64,000 nt of DNA. Source: Dactylosporangium vinaceum (lineage in GTDB: Bacteria; Actinomycetota; Actinomycetes; Mycobacteriales; Micromonosporaceae). Of this stretch, positions 18,317-27,056 are shown in pieces; position 1 is the first letter of the stretch, and every line of letters begins with the position of its first letter. The position numbers and the translations under genes were made by a program. The notes under the pieces are model-generated. The model ran no database searches and had not been told where the DNA came from. It was given only the letters and a program-made list of their open reading frames with translations. Where the stretch lies: NCBI RefSeq assembly GCF_019904175.1, contig NZ_CP061913.1:1860001-1924000 (forward strand), given 5' to 3'.

Positions 18317-18459
18317 GACACGACTCCCTCCTGCGTCGTCCGCGCGCTGGTCAGGCGTCAACCTACCGCAAGAATGAAACCGGCAAGTCAACCGCCGTGC
18401 GTGATCATGCCATGACTCGCGGCTTCGGCGACACTATCGAGCATCAGGTTGGAGGACGG

Positions 18460-19422
18460 GTGACCGTAGCAACCGCCGGGGAGTTCGGGCTCATCTCACG
18501 GGTGACGGCTCGGCTCGGGGCGGCGTCGCCCTTGGTTCTGCTCGGGCCGGGGGACGACGGGGCCATCGTCGCCACCCCGGATGCGCGCGTCGTGGCCAGC
18601 ACCGACGTGCTCGTCGACGGGCGCCATTTCCGCCGTGACTGGTCCAGCGCACGCGACGTCGGCCATCGCGCGGCCGCGGCCAACCTCGCCGACATCGCGG
18701 CCATGGGCGCGCGGCCCACGGCGCTCCTGGTGGCCCTCTGCGCCCCGCCGGACCTCCAGATCTCCTGGGCCGAGGAGCTCGCCGACGGCCTGGCCGCGGA
18801 GGCGGTGAAGACGGGGGCGACGGTCGTGGGCGGGGACACGTCGTCCAGCCCCACGCTGACGATCGCGGTGACCGCGCTGGGCGATCTGGCCGGTCAGGAG
18901 CCGCTGGTGCGCTCGGGCGCGCGTCCGGGCGACGTGGTGGCCGTGGCCGGGCGGATCGGTCACGCGGCCGCGGGGTACACCATCCTGTCCCGGGGTTTTC
19001 GCTCACCGAAGGTGCTCGTGGATGCGTTCCGGCGGCCCGATGTGCCGTACCACCTGGGGCCCATTGCCGCGCGGATGGGCGCCACGTCCATGATCGACGT
19101 CTCCGACGGGCTGCTGGCCGACCTCGGGCACATCGCCGTGGCCAGCGGCGTCGGCATCGATCTGCGCCGGGACGCGTTCCAGGTGCCGGAGGCCATGCGC
19201 GCCGCCGCGACCGCGCTGGGCGTCGACCCGTACGGCTGGATCCTCGCGGGAGGCGATGACCACGCGCTGGCCGCGACGTTCCCGCCCGATGTCGAGCTCG
19301 GCGACGACTGGCTGGTCGTGGGCTCCGTCCTGGCCGCCGACGTGTTCACGGCCGGGGAGGGCGTGACCGTGGACGGCCGGCGCTACGCGGGGGGCGCCCC
19401 GGGCTGGGACCACTTCCGGTAA
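18460..19422 (+). CDS. thiL: thiamine-monophosphate kinase
   Basis: 320 residues from GTG 18460, chosen because GGAGG stands five bases upstream; in-frame ATGs further up lack a site. ThiL phosphorylates thiamine monophosphate to the cofactor thiamine diphosphate. The acidic metal-binding motifs are present: LLGPGDDGAIV, STDVLVDGRHF, NLADIAAMGARPT, VGGDTSSSPTLTI and MIDVSDGLLADL. The second half carries the AIRS-like C-terminal domain ending AGGAPGWDHF. The GNAT gene follows after 21 bp. Confidence 0.95.
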   Translation: MTVATAGEFGLISRVTARLGAASPLVLLGPGDDGAIVATPDARVVASTDVLVDGRHFRRDWSSARDVGHRAAAANLADIAAMGARPTALLVALCAPPDLQISWAEELADGLAAEAVKTGATVVGGDTSSSPTLTIAVTALGDLAGQEPLVRSGARPGDVVAVAGRIGHAAAGYTILSRGFRSPKVLVDAFRRPDVPYHLGPIAARMGATSMIDVSDGLLADLGHIAVASGVGIDLRRDAFQVPEAMRAAATALGVDPYGWILAGGDDHALAATFPPDVELGDDWLVVGSVLAADVFTAGEGVTVDGRRYAGGAPGWDHFR

Positions 19423-19443
19423 GGGGCAGTACGCTTCACGCTC

Positions 19444-19911
19444 GTGACTGAGATCGACATCCGGCCGACCCGCTACGGCTCGCGGGTCGCCTCCGCGCTG
19501 ACCGCGGCCGCGCTCGCCGACCTGGGCGAGCGGTACGGCAGCGATGGTGACTCCACCCCTATCGAACCCGGCGAGTTCGATCCGCCCGCGGGCGCGTTCT
19601 TCGTCGCGTACGTCGACGGCAGCCCGGCCGCGTGCGGCGGCTTCCGCACGTTCGCGGAGGACGAGACGACGGCCGAGCTCAAGCGGATGTACGTCGCGCC
19701 GCAGTACCGCGGGCTCGGCCTGGCCAAGGCGCTCCTGCGGGCCACCGAGGACGCCGCGCGGGCGGCCGGGCGCAAGCGGGTCTGGCTGGAGACCGGCACC
19801 GCACAGCCGGAGGCGATCGGCCTTTACGAGCGGTGCGGCTACGTGCGGATCGAGGACTTCGGGCACTACAAGGGCTACGAGTCCGTGCGTTCCTACGGCC
19901 GCGACCTCTGA
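19444..19911 (+). CDS. GNAT-family N-acetyltransferase
   Basis: 155 residues from GTG 19444. The acetyl-CoA binding signature is visible as MYVAPQYRGLGLAKALLRATEDAA, and the last strand/helix is GLYERCGYVRIEDFGHY. GNAT enzymes transfer an acetyl group to amines; the acceptor cannot be deduced. It is probably co-transcribed with thiL and ends before a strong hairpin shared with the converging rpmB. Confidence 0.88.
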   Translation: MTEIDIRPTRYGSRVASALTAAALADLGERYGSDGDSTPIEPGEFDPPAGAFFVAYVDGSPAACGGFRTFAEDETTAELKRMYVAPQYRGLGLAKALLRATEDAARAAGRKRVWLETGTAQPEAIGLYERCGYVRIEDFGHYKGYESVRSYGRDL

Positions 19912-19926
19912 CAGCCCACGACAAAA

Positions 19927-19951
19927 GGCCCCGTGACAAGGTCACGGGGCC
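19927..19951. terminator. bidirectional hairpin between the GNAT gene and rpmB
   Basis: GGCCCCGTGAC (19927-19937) pairs perfectly with GTCACGGGGCC (19941-19951) around AAG. AAAA precedes it and ATTT follows, so it can work in both directions. Confidence 0.9.
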
Positions 19952-19966
19952 ATTTCGGTGCTCGGG

Positions 19967-20158
19967 TCAGCCCCGGACGACCTTGCCGGCCTTGAGGCAG
20001 GAGGTGCAGACCTGCATCTTCCGCGTGGTGCCGCCACCGGCCGGGGTGCGCACCGTCTGAATGTTGGGGTTCCAACGGCGGTTGGTCCGCCGGTGCGAGT
20101 GGGACACGTTGTGGCCGAAGCCCGGTCCCTTGCCGCAGACGTCGCACACGCTAGCCAC
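19967..20158 (-). CDS. rpmB: 50S ribosomal protein bL28
   Basis: 63 residues from GTG 20158, with AGGAGA upstream. The sequence [20 protein letters not shown] and later [13 protein letters not shown] is a typical bL28 with two CxxC pairs, the zinc-binding form. It is divergent from the fakA-like gene, the conserved actinobacterial order rpmB, DAK2-domain gene, recG. Confidence 0.96.
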   Translation of the reverse strand: MASVCDVCGKGPGFGHNVSHSHRRTNRRWNPNIQTVRTPAGGGTTRKMQVCTSCLKAGKVVRG

Positions 20159-20334
20159 GGGGATCTCCTGGGTTGATTGCTGTCCTGGGCCGGAACGATG
20201 TTCCGGGGCATCGCCGACCGGGTGACCGGCGGGCAACCTGGCAAGGTTACCTGATCCGACCCCGCGACACCCAATCGGCCCGGTCGGGGCCGCATCGGTG
20301 GGGAATCGTACCTGTCACCGTTAGGCTCTGGCGC

Positions 20335-21936
20335 GTGCCAGACAGTGTGGACGCGTCCGTCGTCCGCCGGTGGTGCGCCGGCGGCCTGGCCGCGCTGCGG
20401 CGCCATCAGGCCGAGATCGACGCGCTCAACGTGTACCCCGTGCCCGACGGCGACACCGGCACCAACCTGGTGCTGACGATGTCCTCGGCAGTCGCGGCGG
20501 CCACCGGTGCGACCGCTGCCGAGACGATGCGCGGGGCCGCCCGCGGCGCACTGCTCGGCGCGCACGGCAACTCCGGCATCATCCTGGCCCAGCTCTTCAA
20601 GGGTCTCGCCACGGGACTGGAACGCGCGGGCGCGGCCCCGGTGACGGGTGCGGTGCTGGCCGGGGCGCTGGACGAGGCGGCGCACGGGGCGTACGGCGCG
20701 GTCGCGGCGCCGGTCGAGGGCACCGTGCTGACCGTCGGGGTGGCCGCGGCCAAGGCCGCCGTCGAGGCCGCGACGCGCGGAGGCGTGGCCGCCGTCGCCC
20801 GGGCCGCGGCCCAGGGCGCGCGGGAGGCGCTCGTGCGAACGCCCGAGCAGCTGCCGGCACTGGCCCGGGCCGGGGTGGTCGACGCGGGCGGGCGCGGCCT
20901 GGTGGTCCTCCTCGACGCATTGGTGGAGACGCTGACCGGCGAGGAGCCGCCCGACGGTCCCATTTCGGCGGTGGTACCGGCTGGAGGCCGCCCGGGCGCG
21001 ACCGTGGCCCGGGAGACAGGATCGGCTGACTACGCGTACGAGGTGCAGTACCTCCTCGAGGCCCGCGCGGAGGCGGTGGCCACGCTGCGCGACGCGCTGG
21101 TGGTGCTGGGCGACTCGCTGGTGATCGTGGGCGACGAGCCGACGTGGCACGTCCACGTGCACGTCAACGACGTCGGCGCGGCGATCGAGGCCGGCATCGA
21201 GGCGGGGCGCCCGAGCCGGATCACCGTGACGCGCTTCGAGGACCAGGTCGCCGCGCAGACGCCGCACGAGGACGACGGAGCGACGCGCGACCGCGCGGTG
21301 GTGGTCGTGTGCAGCGGCCCCGGCCTCGCCGCGCTGCTCGAGTCCGAAGGCGCGACGGTGCTGACCGGCAACCCCTCCACCCGCCAGATCCTCGACGCCA
21401 TCCTGCGCTCGGGCGCGGAGCGCGTCGTGGTGTTGCCCAACGACGCGAACGTGCTGGCCGTGGCCACCGCCGCCGCGAGTGAGGCGCGCTCCGCGGGCGT
21501 CCGCGCGGGCGTCGTGCCCACCCGCTCGCCCGTCCAGGCCCTGGCCGCGATGGCCGTCCGCGACGCCACCCGGCGCTTCGAGGACGACGTGATCGCCATG
21601 GCCGAGGCGGCCGCGCGCTGCCGGTCGGCCGAGCTCACCATCGCCCAGCGGGAGGCGCTTACCGTCGCCGGCCGCTGCCAACCGGGCGACGTCCTGGCGA
21701 TCGTGGACGGCGAGGTGAACCTCATCGGGCAGGATCTGCCGGAGACGGCCTGCCTGCTGCTGGACCGGATGCTTGGGGGCGGCGGTGAGCTCGTCACCCT
21801 CATCGCCGGCCGTGACGCCCCTGATGGCCTCGGGGCGGTCATCCGGGCCCACGTCGAGGGCACTTGGCCGTTCGTCGAGGTGCAATGTTACGAAGGGGGC
21901 CAGCCGCACTACCCACTTCTGGTGGGCGTCGAGTAG
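20335..21936 (+). CDS. DAK2-domain protein, FakA-like fatty-acid kinase subunit
   Basis: 533 residues from GTG 20335. The N-terminal DhaL-type kinase domain shows the Mg-ATP motifs LNVYPVPDGDTGTNL and GAHGNSGIILAQLFKG. The C-terminal half (EVQYLLEARAEAVATLR, HVHVNDVGAAIEAG, VLPNDANVLAVA) matches the YloV/FakA family. In Gram-positive bacteria FakA phosphorylates fatty acids carried by FakB proteins, feeding acyl-phosphates to lipid synthesis. No FakB (DegV) gene is present in this window. recG starts 14 bp downstream, a conserved pair, so the two are likely co-transcribed. Confidence 0.9.
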   Translation: MPDSVDASVVRRWCAGGLAALRRHQAEIDALNVYPVPDGDTGTNLVLTMSSAVAAATGATAAETMRGAARGALLGAHGNSGIILAQLFKGLATGLERAGAAPVTGAVLAGALDEAAHGAYGAVAAPVEGTVLTVGVAAAKAAVEAATRGGVAAVARAAAQGAREALVRTPEQLPALARAGVVDAGGRGLVVLLDALVETLTGEEPPDGPISAVVPAGGRPGATVARETGSADYAYEVQYLLEARAEAVATLRDALVVLGDSLVIVGDEPTWHVHVHVNDVGAAIEAGIEAGRPSRITVTRFEDQVAAQTPHEDDGATRDRAVVVVCSGPGLAALLESEGATVLTGNPSTRQILDAILRSGAERVVVLPNDANVLAVATAAASEARSAGVRAGVVPTRSPVQALAAMAVRDATRRFEDDVIAMAEAAARCRSAELTIAQREALTVAGRCQPGDVLAIVDGEVNLIGQDLPETACLLLDRMLGGGGELVTLIAGRDAPDGLGAVIRAHVEGTWPFVEVQCYEGGQPHYPLLVGVE

Positions 21937-21950
21937 AGGAAGCCTGAATC

Positions 21951-24152
21951 TTGGCCGACATCGACCTGACCACACCGCTCGCGAAGGTGCTCGGGGGCAA
22001 CGGCGCGAAGCTGCTCGCCGAACACCTCGACCTGCACACGGTGGGCGACCTCGTGTACCACTTCCCGCGCCGCTACGAGGAGCGCGGCGAGCACACCGAC
22101 ATCCGCGCGCTGGAGATCGACACCGACGTCACCGTGTTCGGGCAGGTCAAGCGCGTCAACTCGCGGCAGTTCGAGCAGAAGCGGGGCAATACCCGGGGCA
22201 AGCGCGGCTCCCTGGTCGAGGCGGTCATCGGCGACGACGGCGGCGGCGAGATCAGCGTCACGTTCTTCAACCAGCCGTGGCGGGAGAGCCAGCTGCGCCC
22301 GGGCCGGTGGGGGCTGTTCTCCGGCAAGGTCGGCCGGTTCAACAACAAGCTCCAGCTCAATCAGCCGGACTACGTCCTGCTCGACGCGGGCGAGGGCGAG
22401 GAGGCGGTGGAGGAGTTCGCCGGGGCGATCATCCCGGTGTACCCCGCGACCGCGCGCGTGCCCACCTGGCGCATCGCCGCGGCCGTGCGCACCGTCCTCG
22501 ACGTCCTGCCGCCGACGCCGGACCACGTGCCGGCCGCGACGCGCGCGAGCCGGAAGCTGAGCTCGCTGGACAAGGCGCTGCGGGAGATCCACCGGCCCGA
22601 GTCGCAGCAGTCCCTCGCCATCGCGCGGAGGCGCCTCAAGTGGGACGAGGCGTTCGCGCTGCAGTTGACGCTGGTCCAGCGCAAGAAAAGAGCAGAGGAC
22701 TGGCCGGCGGTACCGCGCCCGCGCCGGACCGACGGCCTGCTGGCCACCTTCGACGCCGGCCTGCCGTACGAGCTCACCCGCGGCCAGCGCGACGTCGGCG
22801 AGGAGATCGCGGCCGACATGGAGCGGGCCCACCCGATGCACCGCCTGCTGCAGGGTGAGGTCGGCTCCGGCAAGACGCTGTGCGCCCTCCGCGCGATGCT
22901 CCAGGTCGTCGACGCCGGCGGTCAGGCCGCGATGCTCGCCCCGACCGAGGTCCTGGCCGCTCAGCACCACCGCAACGTCACCGACCTGCTCGGCACGATG
23001 GCCCGGGCGGGCGAGCTGGACGCCGCGCCCGAGGCGACCCGGGTCGCGCTGTTGACCGGATCTTTGGGTGCGGCCGCGCGGCGCAAGGTCCTGGAAGAAA
23101 TTCGCGGTGGTACTGCCGGTGTCATCGTCGGCACCCACGCGCTGCTCTACGAGGGCGTGGACTTCGCCGACCTCGGCCTCGTCGTCGTCGACGAGCAGCA
23201 CCGTTTCGGCGTCGAGCAGCGCGACGCCCTGCGGACCAAGGCCGACCAGCCGCCGCACGTGCTCGTCATGACGGCCACCCCGATCCCACGCACGGTCGCG
23301 ATGACGGTCTTCGGTGACCTGGAGACCTCCGTGCTCAGCCAGCTGCCGCGCGGACGCTCACCGATCGCCTCGCACGTCGTGCCGGTCACCGAGAAGCCCG
23401 CGTTCCTGGACCGGGCCTGGCGCCGGCTGCGTGAGGAGGTGGCGAAGGGGCACCAGGCGTACATCGTGTGCCCGCGCATCGGCGACACCGGCAAGGCCGA
23501 CGGCGAGGACATGGCGCCCGTGAACGACGACGGCCGCCGCCCTCCCGTGGCGGTGCTGGACGTTGCGCCCCAGCTGGAGGAGGGCCCGCTGCACGGCCTG
23601 CGGATCGGGGTCCTGCACGGGCGCCTCCCGGCCGACGAGAAGGACGCCGTCATGCGCACCTTCGCCGCCGGTCAGCTCGACGTCCTCGTCGCCACCACCG
23701 TCATCGAGGTCGGCGTGGACGTGCCGAACTCGACGATGATGATGATCCTCGACGCCGACCGCTTCGGCGTCTCCCAGCTGCACCAGCTGCGCGGACGCGT
23801 CGGCCGGGGCAGCGCGCCGGGCCTGTGCCTCCTGGTCACCGAGTCCGGCGAGGGCACCCCCGCGCGGGCGCGCCTGGACGCGGTCGCCTCCACCACCGAC
23901 GGCTTCAAGCTCGCCGAGCTGGACCTGGAGCAGCGCCGCGAGGGCGACGTCCTGGGCGCCTCCCAGTCGGGCCACCGCTCCCATCTGCGCCTGCTCTCCC
24001 TGCAGCGCGACGAGGAGCTGATCCGCGAGGCCCGCGCGGAGGCGACGGAGCTGATCGCGGAGGACCGGGAGCTCGAACGGCACCCCGCCCTGGCCGCGAC
24101 GATCGCCCGGCTCGTGGACGAGGAACGGGCGGAGTACCTGGAAAAGGGGTAA
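21951..24152 (+). CDS. recG: ATP-dependent DNA helicase RecG
   Basis: 733 residues. RecG reverses stalled replication forks and branch-migrates Holliday junctions. The N-terminal wedge/OB domain covers about 1-230. Walker A is GEVGSGKT (302-309), the DExx box is VVDEQHRFGVEQR, and helicase motifs VLVMTATPIPRTVA, VATTVIEVGVDVPN and QLRGRVGRG follow. The start is TTG, with GAGGAAG nine bases upstream and no better alternative before MADIDLTTPLAKVLG. It is followed by a 270-bp spacer with a 16-bp array before rsmD. Confidence 0.96.
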   Translation: MADIDLTTPLAKVLGGNGAKLLAEHLDLHTVGDLVYHFPRRYEERGEHTDIRALEIDTDVTVFGQVKRVNSRQFEQKRGNTRGKRGSLVEAVIGDDGGGEISVTFFNQPWRESQLRPGRWGLFSGKVGRFNNKLQLNQPDYVLLDAGEGEEAVEEFAGAIIPVYPATARVPTWRIAAAVRTVLDVLPPTPDHVPAATRASRKLSSLDKALREIHRPESQQSLAIARRRLKWDEAFALQLTLVQRKKRAEDWPAVPRPRRTDGLLATFDAGLPYELTRGQRDVGEEIAADMERAHPMHRLLQGEVGSGKTLCALRAMLQVVDAGGQAAMLAPTEVLAAQHHRNVTDLLGTMARAGELDAAPEATRVALLTGSLGAAARRKVLEEIRGGTAGVIVGTHALLYEGVDFADLGLVVVDEQHRFGVEQRDALRTKADQPPHVLVMTATPIPRTVAMTVFGDLETSVLSQLPRGRSPIASHVVPVTEKPAFLDRAWRRLREEVAKGHQAYIVCPRIGDTGKADGEDMAPVNDDGRRPPVAVLDVAPQLEEGPLHGLRIGVLHGRLPADEKDAVMRTFAAGQLDVLVATTVIEVGVDVPNSTMMMILDADRFGVSQLHQLRGRVGRGSAPGLCLLVTESGEGTPARARLDAVASTTDGFKLAELDLEQRREGDVLGASQSGHRSHLRLLSLQRDEELIREARAEATELIAEDRELERHPALAATIARLVDEERAEYLEKG

Positions 24153-24184
24153 TTCGCCGCGTCCGCGCCCTCACTCCGCCGCGC

Positions 24185-24246
24185 CTCACGCCGCGGCGCC
24201 CTCACGCCGCGGCGCCCTCACGCCGCGGCGCCCTCACGCCGCGGCG
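24185..24246. repeat. 16-bp tandem repeat between recG and rsmD
   Basis: Three exact copies of CTCACGCCGCGGCGCC (24185, 24201, 24217) and a fourth truncated copy. Each contains the palindrome CGCCGCGGCG, so the array can fold into alternative hairpins and may also stop recG transcripts. The rest of the 24153-24422 spacer shows nothing else. Confidence 0.9.
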
Positions 24247-24422
24247 TCGGCACGGTGCCCGCATCGCTACGGTGCGGTGCTCGCATGTCCTTCATGTGCT
24301 GCCGCGCCGCGCGTCCGGGCCGTGCTCGCGCGGGGTCCATCGCGTCCGTGCGCCGGGAAGCGGCGACGCATCGCGACCGCGCGGCGCGGGAGTGGCGTAC
24401 ATCACGTCCTACTCTGGAGCGT

Positions 24423-25001
24423 GTGACGCGGATCGTGGCCGGGGTGCTCGGAGGACGGCGGCTGACTGTGCCGGCCGGGCAGGGGACCCGTCCCACGTCG
24501 GACCGGGTGCGGGAGGCGCTGTTCAGCAGCCTGGACAACCTCGTCGACCTGGACGGGGCGCGGTTCGCCGATCTCTACGCGGGCTCCGGGGCCGTCGGGC
24601 TGGAGGCGTGCTCGCGCGGGGCCGCGCACGTGCTGCTCGCCGAGAACGACGCCAAGGCGGCCCGGATCATCCGGGGCAACATTGCCGCACTCGGTGTCGC
24701 CGGGCGAGTGCGATTGGTGACCGACAAGGTCGAGCGGCTCCTCGCGGGGGAGTCGGACGGGGCGTTTGACGCGGTGTTCATCGATCCGCCCTACGCCGTG
24801 ACGGACGAGCGCGTCCGCGCGGTGCTCGACGCCCTGGTCGCGCGGTGGTTGGCACCGGACGCAGTCGTGGTGGTCGAGCGGTCCAGCCGCGGAGCGCCGA
24901 TGGCCTGGCCGGACGGGCTGCGCGCGGTCGCGGAGCGGCGGTACGGCGAGACTGTGCTGTGGTACGCCCGACGCGAGCAGGACGGCTCGCGCACGAGTTA
25001 A
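24423..25001 (+). CDS. rsmD: 16S rRNA (guanine966-N2)-methyltransferase
   Basis: 192 residues from GTG 24423. RsmD methylates G966 of 16S rRNA using S-adenosylmethionine. The SAM site FADLYAGSGAVGLEACSRGA and catalytic motif DPPY (121-124) are present. The N-terminus TRIVAGVLGGRRLTVPAG is the family start; the longer frame upstream is repeat-derived and rejected. coaD follows 46 bp later, the usual rsmD-coaD order. Confidence 0.94.
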   Translation: MTRIVAGVLGGRRLTVPAGQGTRPTSDRVREALFSSLDNLVDLDGARFADLYAGSGAVGLEACSRGAAHVLLAENDAKAARIIRGNIAALGVAGRVRLVTDKVERLLAGESDGAFDAVFIDPPYAVTDERVRAVLDALVARWLAPDAVVVVERSSRGAPMAWPDGLRAVAERRYGETVLWYARREQDGSRTS

Positions 25002-25047
25002 GCGAACCTTTGGTACGGTCCCCGCTCATGAGGTTTGGGCTGGTGCA

Positions 25048-25533
25048 ATGAGGCGCGCGGTCTGTCCGGGTTCGTTCGATCCGGTCACGAACGGGCACCT
25101 GGACATCGTGGGTCGGGCATCGCAGATGTTCGATGAGGTCGTCGTTGCGGTACTGATCAATCAGAGCAAGGCGGGGCTGTTCACGGTCGACGAGCGGCTG
25201 GAGATGCTCGCTACGGTGACCGCGCCGTACGCCAACGTCCGGGTCGACGCCTTCCAGGGCCTGCTCGTGGACTTCTGCCGCTCCAGCGACATCAACGCGA
25301 TCGTCAAGGGCGTGCGGGTGGCCGGCGACTTCGACTACGAACTGCAGATGGCGCAGATGAACTACGGCCTGGGCGGCATCGAGACGCTGTTCATGCCGAC
25401 CAACCCCAAGTACTCCTTCGTCTCGTCGAGCCTCATCAAAGAGGTCGCCAAGTGGGGCGGCGACGTTTCGCCACATGTACCCGATCTTGTGGCGAATCGC
25501 CTGAGTGAACGATTCGCCTCGGCGCGAAAGTAA
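25048..25533 (+). CDS. coaD: phosphopantetheine adenylyltransferase
   Basis: 161 residues. CoaD transfers AMP to 4'-phosphopantetheine, the penultimate step to coenzyme A. The nucleotidyltransferase signature GSFDPVTNGHLDI contains the TxGH motif, and SFVSSSLIKEVAKWGGDV is the second conserved motif. Length is exactly that of the family. Confidence 0.97.
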   Translation: MRRAVCPGSFDPVTNGHLDIVGRASQMFDEVVVAVLINQSKAGLFTVDERLEMLATVTAPYANVRVDAFQGLLVDFCRSSDINAIVKGVRVAGDFDYELQMAQMNYGLGGIETLFMPTNPKYSFVSSSLIKEVAKWGGDVSPHVPDLVANRLSERFASARK

Positions 25534-25621
25534 CTGCAACACCCGAGTGGCGAGAAGCGGCTACGGGGTCCGGGCCGCATGATGGTTACGTCGTTCGACG
25601 TTGGAACAGGAGTGACCGCAG

Positions 25622-26122
25622 GTGGATCCGCTCGAGAGCATCGACCAGATCATTGCGATGGTCGAAGGTGCGCGGTCGGCGCCGATGTCGCGGAGCAACT
25701 TCGTGTTCGACCGCGCCGACATGATCAATCTGCTCGACCAGCTACGCGCCGATCTCCCCGGTGAGCTGCGGCGCGCGAGCGCGCTGCTCGACGAACGGGA
25801 CAAGATCGTCGATGCGGGCCGGCGCGAGGCGGAGCGGATCATCGCCGAGGCCGAGGCCGAGCACACGCGCCTGGTGTCGATCAACGAGATCGTGGTCTCG
25901 GCCGAGCACGAGGCGTCGCGCATGATGCAGGAGGCCCGCGCGGAGACGCAGCGGCTGCGCGACGAGGTCGACGACTACGTCGACACGGCGCTGGCCAACT
26001 TCGAGCAGTTCCTCACCCGCTCGCTCGCCTCCATCGAGCGTGGGCGGGACAAGATGCACGCCCTGCGGGAGATCGGCTCGTTCAACCCGTCACAGGAGGA
26101 CGACCGCCCGCTGCCCTTCTGA
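25622..26122 (+). CDS. sepIVA: DivIVA-like coiled-coil septation protein (SepIVA-like)
   Basis: 166 residues from GTG 25622. The first 60 residues (DPLESIDQIIAMVEGARSAP and the following NFVFDRADMINLLDQL) are conserved among actinobacteria. Residues about 65-150 form a long charged coiled coil (AERIIAEAEAEHTRLV, RAETQRLRDEVDDYV). The position between coaD and DUF177 and the N-terminal pattern match the mycobacterial SepIVA group, proteins required for septation that resemble DivIVA. A DivIVA-type role in cell division is inferred from those orthologues. A hairpin terminator follows. Confidence 0.8.
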   Translation: MDPLESIDQIIAMVEGARSAPMSRSNFVFDRADMINLLDQLRADLPGELRRASALLDERDKIVDAGRREAERIIAEAEAEHTRLVSINEIVVSAEHEASRMMQEARAETQRLRDEVDDYVDTALANFEQFLTRSLASIERGRDKMHALREIGSFNPSQEDDRPLPF

Positions 26123-26133
26123 CCCACCCCGCT

Positions 26134-26158
26134 CCCGCGCGCCCGGTCGGCGCGTGGG
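26134..26158 (+). terminator. hairpin after the sepIVA-like gene
   Basis: CCCGCGCGCC (26134-26143) pairs with GGCGCGTGGG (26149-26158), with one G-T pair and a five-base loop. It separates this gene from the DUF177-rpmF operon. Confidence 0.6.
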
Positions 26159-26297
26159 GCCGGGTCTTTCACCCGGTACGGTGGGTACGACCCCCGTCAG
26201 TCGCTCTCACGGGCACGGTACTGTTGGGGCGATTCGACGGAAGATCTGCCGCTCGGGTATTCTTGTCCGTCGGCCCTGTCTGGCCGGAGTCTGAAAG

Positions 26298-26864
26298 ATG
26301 CCACACCAACAGCAGCACCCGCACCTGGATCCCCGGTCGCCGCTGGTCCTCGAAACGAGAGACCTCCCACGCCGACCGGGCGCTCTGCATGCGGTCTCGC
26401 GGAAGGTGCCGGCACCTCAGGACCTCGGTCTGGAGCTGATCGGCGTGCCCCAGGGCGCCGAACTCGACCTCCAGCTGCGCATGGAGTCGGTTTCCGAAGG
26501 CGTGCTCGTCTCCGGTACCGTCACCGGCCCGCTGACCGGCGAGTGCGGACGCTGCCTACGCCCGATCAGCGACACGCTGGACGTCCCGTTCCAAGAGTTC
26601 TATGCCTACGAGCACAGCACGACGGACGAGACGACGGACGAGGACGAGGTCGGGCGGCTGCAGGGCGACCTGATCAACCTGGAGCCGGCGCTGCGGGACT
26701 CGGTGGTGCTCTCTCTGGCCGCCAACCCCGTGTGCCGTGAAGACTGCCCGGGTCTGTGCCCTGAGTGTGGGGTACCGATAGATGAACTGCCTGCCGGTCA
26801 CACTCACGATCAGGTCGACCCCCGCTGGGCCGCCCTGTCCCAGATCAAGACGTCAGAGGAGTAA
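26298..26864 (+). CDS. DUF177 (YceD) family protein
   Basis: 188 residues. The core LELIGVPQGAELDLQLRMES, then TGECGRCLRPISD and CREDCPGLCPECGVP, is the DUF177 pattern with a probable zinc-ribbon cysteine set. The family is found almost universally next to rpmF, and homologues are linked to 23S rRNA or large-subunit maturation. It precedes rpmF by 5 bp and so starts the operon DUF177-rpmF-plsX-rnc. A TATTCT at 26258-26263 could be its -10, with no convincing -35. Confidence 0.9.
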   Translation: MPHQQQHPHLDPRSPLVLETRDLPRRPGALHAVSRKVPAPQDLGLELIGVPQGAELDLQLRMESVSEGVLVSGTVTGPLTGECGRCLRPISDTLDVPFQEFYAYEHSTTDETTDEDEVGRLQGDLINLEPALRDSVVLSLAANPVCREDCPGLCPECGVPIDELPAGHTHDQVDPRWAALSQIKTSEE

Positions 26865-26869
26865 GTCCC

Positions 26870-27043
26870 GTGGCCGTTCCCAAGCGGAAGATGTCGCGCA
26901 GCAACACCCGGGCCCGCCGGAGCCAGTGGAAGGCCGTCGCGGTCTCCACGCAGCCGTGCCCGCAGTGCCGCTCGCCCAAGCTGCCCCACGCGGCGTGCTC
27001 TGTGTGCGGCACGTACAACGGCCGCCAGGTCATCGAGGTCTGA
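26870..27043 (+). CDS. rpmF: 50S ribosomal protein bL32
   Basis: 57 residues from GTG 26870, with GGAG upstream. The sequence MAVPKRKMSRSNTRARRSQW is the universal bL32 start, followed by CPQCRSPKLPHAACSVCG, a zinc ribbon with two CxxC pairs, ending GRQVIEV. It lies between DUF177 and plsX, the conserved order. Confidence 0.97.
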   Translation: MAVPKRKMSRSNTRARRSQWKAVAVSTQPCPQCRSPKLPHAACSVCGTYNGRQVIEV

Positions 27044-27056
27044 CAACCGGGTCCGG

